Shown piece after piece: positions 61,551 to 64,000 of a stretch of DNA of 64,000 nucleotides. Position 1 is the first letter of the stretch, and each line of letters begins with the position of its first letter. The DNA is taken from positions 124,001 to 188,000 of the forward strand of contig CANTFK010000766.1 of the NCBI GenBank assembly GCA_947646735.1, in the 5' to 3' direction. Source of the stretch: Peronospora farinosa. Taxonomy: Eukaryota; Oomycota; Peronosporomycetes; Peronosporales; Peronosporaceae. The notes under the pieces are model-generated. The model saw nothing but the letters and a program-made list of their open reading frames with translations, was not told the DNA's origin and made no database searches. A program made the position numbers and the translations under genes.

Positions 61551-63338
61551 ATGCCGGTGCTAACAATTAACGCTAATAATGCCGCTCCACCCGTTGTAGG
61601 TGTTCTTGGTGGTGGTCAATTAGGTCGTATGATGGCCAATGCAGCTCATCGTCTTAATTTAAAGGTTCTAATACTAGACCCTCTTGGTATCGAATCTCCA
61701 GCTGGTCAAACGGGTCTTGAGGCTGTAGCTGGGAGTTTTACTAAGGAAGAAGATATTGCGACATTGGCTCAACAATGTGATGTCTTGACCGTTGAGATTG
61801 AACATGTGAATGCAACATTCCTGCAACATTTACAGGACAATAAAGAGGCTGATTTAAAAGGCGTTCATCCGTCTCCAGCCACTATTGCTTTGATTCAGGA
61901 CAAATACCAGCAAAAACAGTTTTTTAATCAAGTACAGGACGTTGAGGTGGCCCCGTTTGACGTTGTTACATCATTACAAGTAGCTCGTCAATTGGGTCAG
62001 ACATTTGGCTACCCTTACATGCTCAAATCACGTCGGTTTGCATACGACGGTCGTGGGAATGCTGTTGTCAAGAGTGAAAAGGATTTGATCACTGCTTTTA
62101 AGAAACTTGGTGCCAGTTTGCTGGTTACAGAGAGTCCTGATGTTGATGAGACGCAGTTGGTGGAAGAAAAAAACAAATTGTATGCGGAAAAGTGGGTCCC
62201 GTTCGTCAAAGAGCTCGCCGTGATGGTCGTCAAAGGGGCGGAGGACGAGGTCCGTGCTTATCCCGTTGTGGAAACCACACAGCGTGACAGTATTTGTGAC
62301 ACGGTGCTGGCCCCAGCGCAGATCTCAGAGGATGTGGCTAAGCGTGCTCGTGATATGGCACAGGCGGCTGTCGCCGAGCTGGAAGGTCGGGGCATCTACG
62401 GTGTCGAGTTGTTCCTGACTGCCACTGGTGACGTGCTGCTGAACGAGATCGCCCCGCGCCCACACAACTCTGGTCACTATACAATTGAGGCATGTGAGAC
62501 GGATCAATTTGAGCAGCATTTGCGTGCTATTACGGGCTTGCCTTTGGGAAGCTGTGCGCTGCGTGTACCAGCTGCACTCATGGTAAATGTGCTGGGAGAC
62601 CCCACGTCGTCTGAAGATGTGAGCTTCTCGCTGCTTCGCAACAGTTTGAATATCCCAGGTGCTGCTGCTCATTTCTATGGAAAGGTTGGTGTGCGTCCTG
62701 GACGCAAGCTTGGACACGTGACGATTACGGCGCCGAACCTTGAGGAGCTGACCAAGCGTGCCACAGCACTGTCACCTGAGTCTGCAAAGAACTCGGGGTT
62801 GCTGAAGCTTGAGCGCAAGCCTCTTGTGGGCATTGTCATGGGCTCGGACTCTGACCTCCCAACGATGGCGGCTGCTGCTGACATGCTGGAGAAGTTCGGT
62901 GTGCCTTACGAACTTACGATTGTATCAGCTCACCGCACACCCGCGCGTATGTACGACTACGCCCAGAGCGCTGCCACACGCGGCCTCAAGGTCATTATTG
63001 CTGGTGCTGGTGGTGCTGCCCATCTGCCGGGTATGGTAGCGGCGCTGACTCCTCTGCCCGTCGTTGGCGTTCCTGTAAAGACATCGACTCTCAGCGGTGA
63101 AGACTCGCTGCTGAGCATTGTGCAGATGCCGCGTGGTGTGCCTGTTGCCACCGTTGCCATTGGCAACTCTACGAACGCCGGTCTGCTGGCCGTTCGCATT
63201 CTCAGTGCCGGAGACTCGTCGCTCATCGAAGCTATGGCAGCCTTCTTGGACACGCAAAGGCGCGAGGTTGACGACAAAATTGAGACCATGGCGACTGGTG
63301 GCTGGAAGGAGTACCTCCAGAATATGAAGAAGCGCTAA
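61551..63338 (+). CDS. ADE2: Phosphoribosylaminoimidazole carboxylase, PurK-PurE fusion (ADE2), 595 aa
   Basis: Catalyses carboxylation of aminoimidazole ribonucleotide in purine synthesis. The N-terminal PurK-like ATP-grasp part begins [20 protein letters not shown] and has [50 protein letters not shown] and [20 protein letters not shown]. The PurE part starts at about residue 420 with [60 protein letters not shown] and LPVVGVPV. The fusion order is that of fungal and oomycete ADE2. Single exon, complete. Confidence 0.96.
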   Translation: MPVLTINANNAAPPVVGVLGGGQLGRMMANAAHRLNLKVLILDPLGIESPAGQTGLEAVAGSFTKEEDIATLAQQCDVLTVEIEHVNATFLQHLQDNKEADLKGVHPSPATIALIQDKYQQKQFFNQVQDVEVAPFDVVTSLQVARQLGQTFGYPYMLKSRRFAYDGRGNAVVKSEKDLITAFKKLGASLLVTESPDVDETQLVEEKNKLYAEKWVPFVKELAVMVVKGAEDEVRAYPVVETTQRDSICDTVLAPAQISEDVAKRARDMAQAAVAELEGRGIYGVELFLTATGDVLLNEIAPRPHNSGHYTIEACETDQFEQHLRAITGLPLGSCALRVPAALMVNVLGDPTSSEDVSFSLLRNSLNIPGAAAHFYGKVGVRPGRKLGHVTITAPNLEELTKRATALSPESAKNSGLLKLERKPLVGIVMGSDSDLPTMAAAADMLEKFGVPYELTIVSAHRTPARMYDYAQSAATRGLKVIIAGAGGAAHLPGMVAALTPLPVVGVPVKTSTLSGEDSLLSIVQMPRGVPVATVAIGNSTNAGLLAVRILSAGDSSLIEAMAAFLDTQRREVDDKIETMATGGWKEYLQNMKKR

Positions 63339-63438
63339 ATACCTACTAGATTAGCTTGAGCTGGGCTTGGGCGTGGAGAAAAAGGTTTTCTGTATTTTGA
63401 GTTTGTCTTGCAGTTGGGTTGCAACTCGTGCATTCTCT

Positions 63439-64000
63439 CTACTTGTTCTTCTTGTGCAGCTTCAATCCCTTTAGCTGGTTCTTTAGCGTCTTGGGCGTCT
63501 GCTTATTCTGCCGCACCGCTGTTTCAACATCGACAGTGCCGTGAGCTCCCACGTTACGCCAATAAAGCAACCCTGCCAAGCTAACGGCAAACATAGTGAA
63601 GCTGAGGAACCAGATCAGGAAACCCAGCGCTGCCTCGTAGAACTCTGCAGTGAGTACGGGGAACGCACTCATGCCACGCAGAAAAGGCGTCACATTCTCC
63701 TTGCTAAGGTCATCACCAAGCTTAAACCCGCCAAAGTTTGGCAGCACAGTAGGGTCCGGCAGCACATTCAAAGAGGCTGCGTTTAACCCTTCTGGCGTGA
63801 GACTAGCAGGAATCGAGACGTTCGGCATCACACTTTGCAGCACCCACGAAACACCATGAAAAACACCAAGAGACGTCGCCGTCTGCTTTACCAAAAGCTG
63901 CGCTGACGCCAGCAACGCACACACTGGCGCAAGGTACTGCAGTGCGATAACCGGCACGTAATTAAACTGAAGACGGACCTTGCTCTGCAACAGGGCACCA
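63439..64000 (-). CDS. Multi-pass membrane protein, C-terminal part, runs off the window
   Basis: The frame continues without a stop to the right edge, so only the C-terminal 187 or so residues are present and the start lies beyond. There are two or more membrane segments (FNYVPVIALQYLAPVCALLA and AALGFLIWFLSFTMFAVSLA, GLLYW) separated by a long lumenal-type loop with NVSIPASLTP. A basic cytosolic end with TLKNQLKGLKLHKKNK follows. The general form could fit TMEM161-like proteins, but I have no motif to support a name. It is convergent with ADE2. Confidence 0.6.
   Translation of the reverse strand, partial: GALLQSKVRLQFNYVPVIALQYLAPVCALLASAQLLVKQTATSLGVFHGVSWVLQSVMPNVSIPASLTPEGLNAASLNVLPDPTVLPNFGGFKLGDDLSKENVTPFLRGMSAFPVLTAEFYEAALGFLIWFLSFTMFAVSLAGLLYWRNVGAHGTVDVETAVRQNKQTPKTLKNQLKGLKLHKKNK

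Overview
This is nuclear DNA of a plant-pathogenic oomycete (Peronosporales: a downy mildew or Phytophthora relative). The evidence is a secreted RxLR-EER effector with a WY-type C-terminus, Ty3/gypsy retrotransposon debris, short GT-AG introns of about 70-120 bp, very compact and often divergent housekeeping genes, and typical eukaryotic proteins (Rab11, UNC45, RPB8, RBM39, UBC9). I cannot name the species from the sequence.

The window has two contrasting parts. Positions 1 to about 15,660 are gene-poor and repeat-rich. They hold a decayed gypsy element on the minus strand (250-2280), two duplicate wrecks of a 4'-phosphopantetheinyl transferase gene (about 2.9 kb and 9.8-13.9 kb), an inverted and broken S-adenosylhomocysteinase (3.6-4.4 kb), a multiply broken GH5 exo-1,3-beta-glucanase (4.4-6.6 kb) and a frame-shifted RxLR effector (7.0-7.8 kb). 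The second transferase copy carries two insertions dated by target-site duplications: a 222-bp solo LTR (GTTAC duplication) and a 3.7-kb gypsy element (CCGAC duplication). A solo LTR of the same gypsy family lies inverted at 14.7-15.2 kb.

From about 15.7 kb to the end, genes are dense and mostly single-copy. The first part (15.7-30 kb) holds a small basic protein, a protein tyrosine phosphatase, three CDP-diacylglycerol synthase paralogues in three states (pseudogene, intact, and an intact ORF with a destroyed active-site signature), a coiled-coil protein, a gamma-tubulin fragment, ARV1, a TMEM230-like protein and a NIPA-like transporter. The second part (30-54 kb) is a run of core genes: a tail-anchored protein, a SAP-like protein, HIS4-type HisI-HisE, QCR9, RPC9, RBM39, PDAP1, TXNDC9, a DUF1764 protein, RAB11, RPB8, a PET100-like protein, TIM17, PSMB1, UBC9, UNC45, a double-thioredoxin protein and RRP4. 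The last part (54-64 kb) has membrane and secreted proteins, a second inverted copy of the double-thioredoxin gene, ADE2 (PurK-PurE fusion) and the end of a membrane protein.

No operon-like or immune system was found. The points most worth following are the CDP-diacylglycerol synthase paralogue lacking its catalytic signature, the inverted double-thioredoxin pair with mosaic divergence that suggests gene conversion, a recurring palindromic TACCGGTA motif in five intergenic promoter regions, a 49-bp near-perfect palindrome, and the fully readable nested-insertion history of the phosphopantetheinyl transferase duplicate. Several otherwise conserved genes show a single frame break. These may be real or may be consensus errors, and raw reads would decide.
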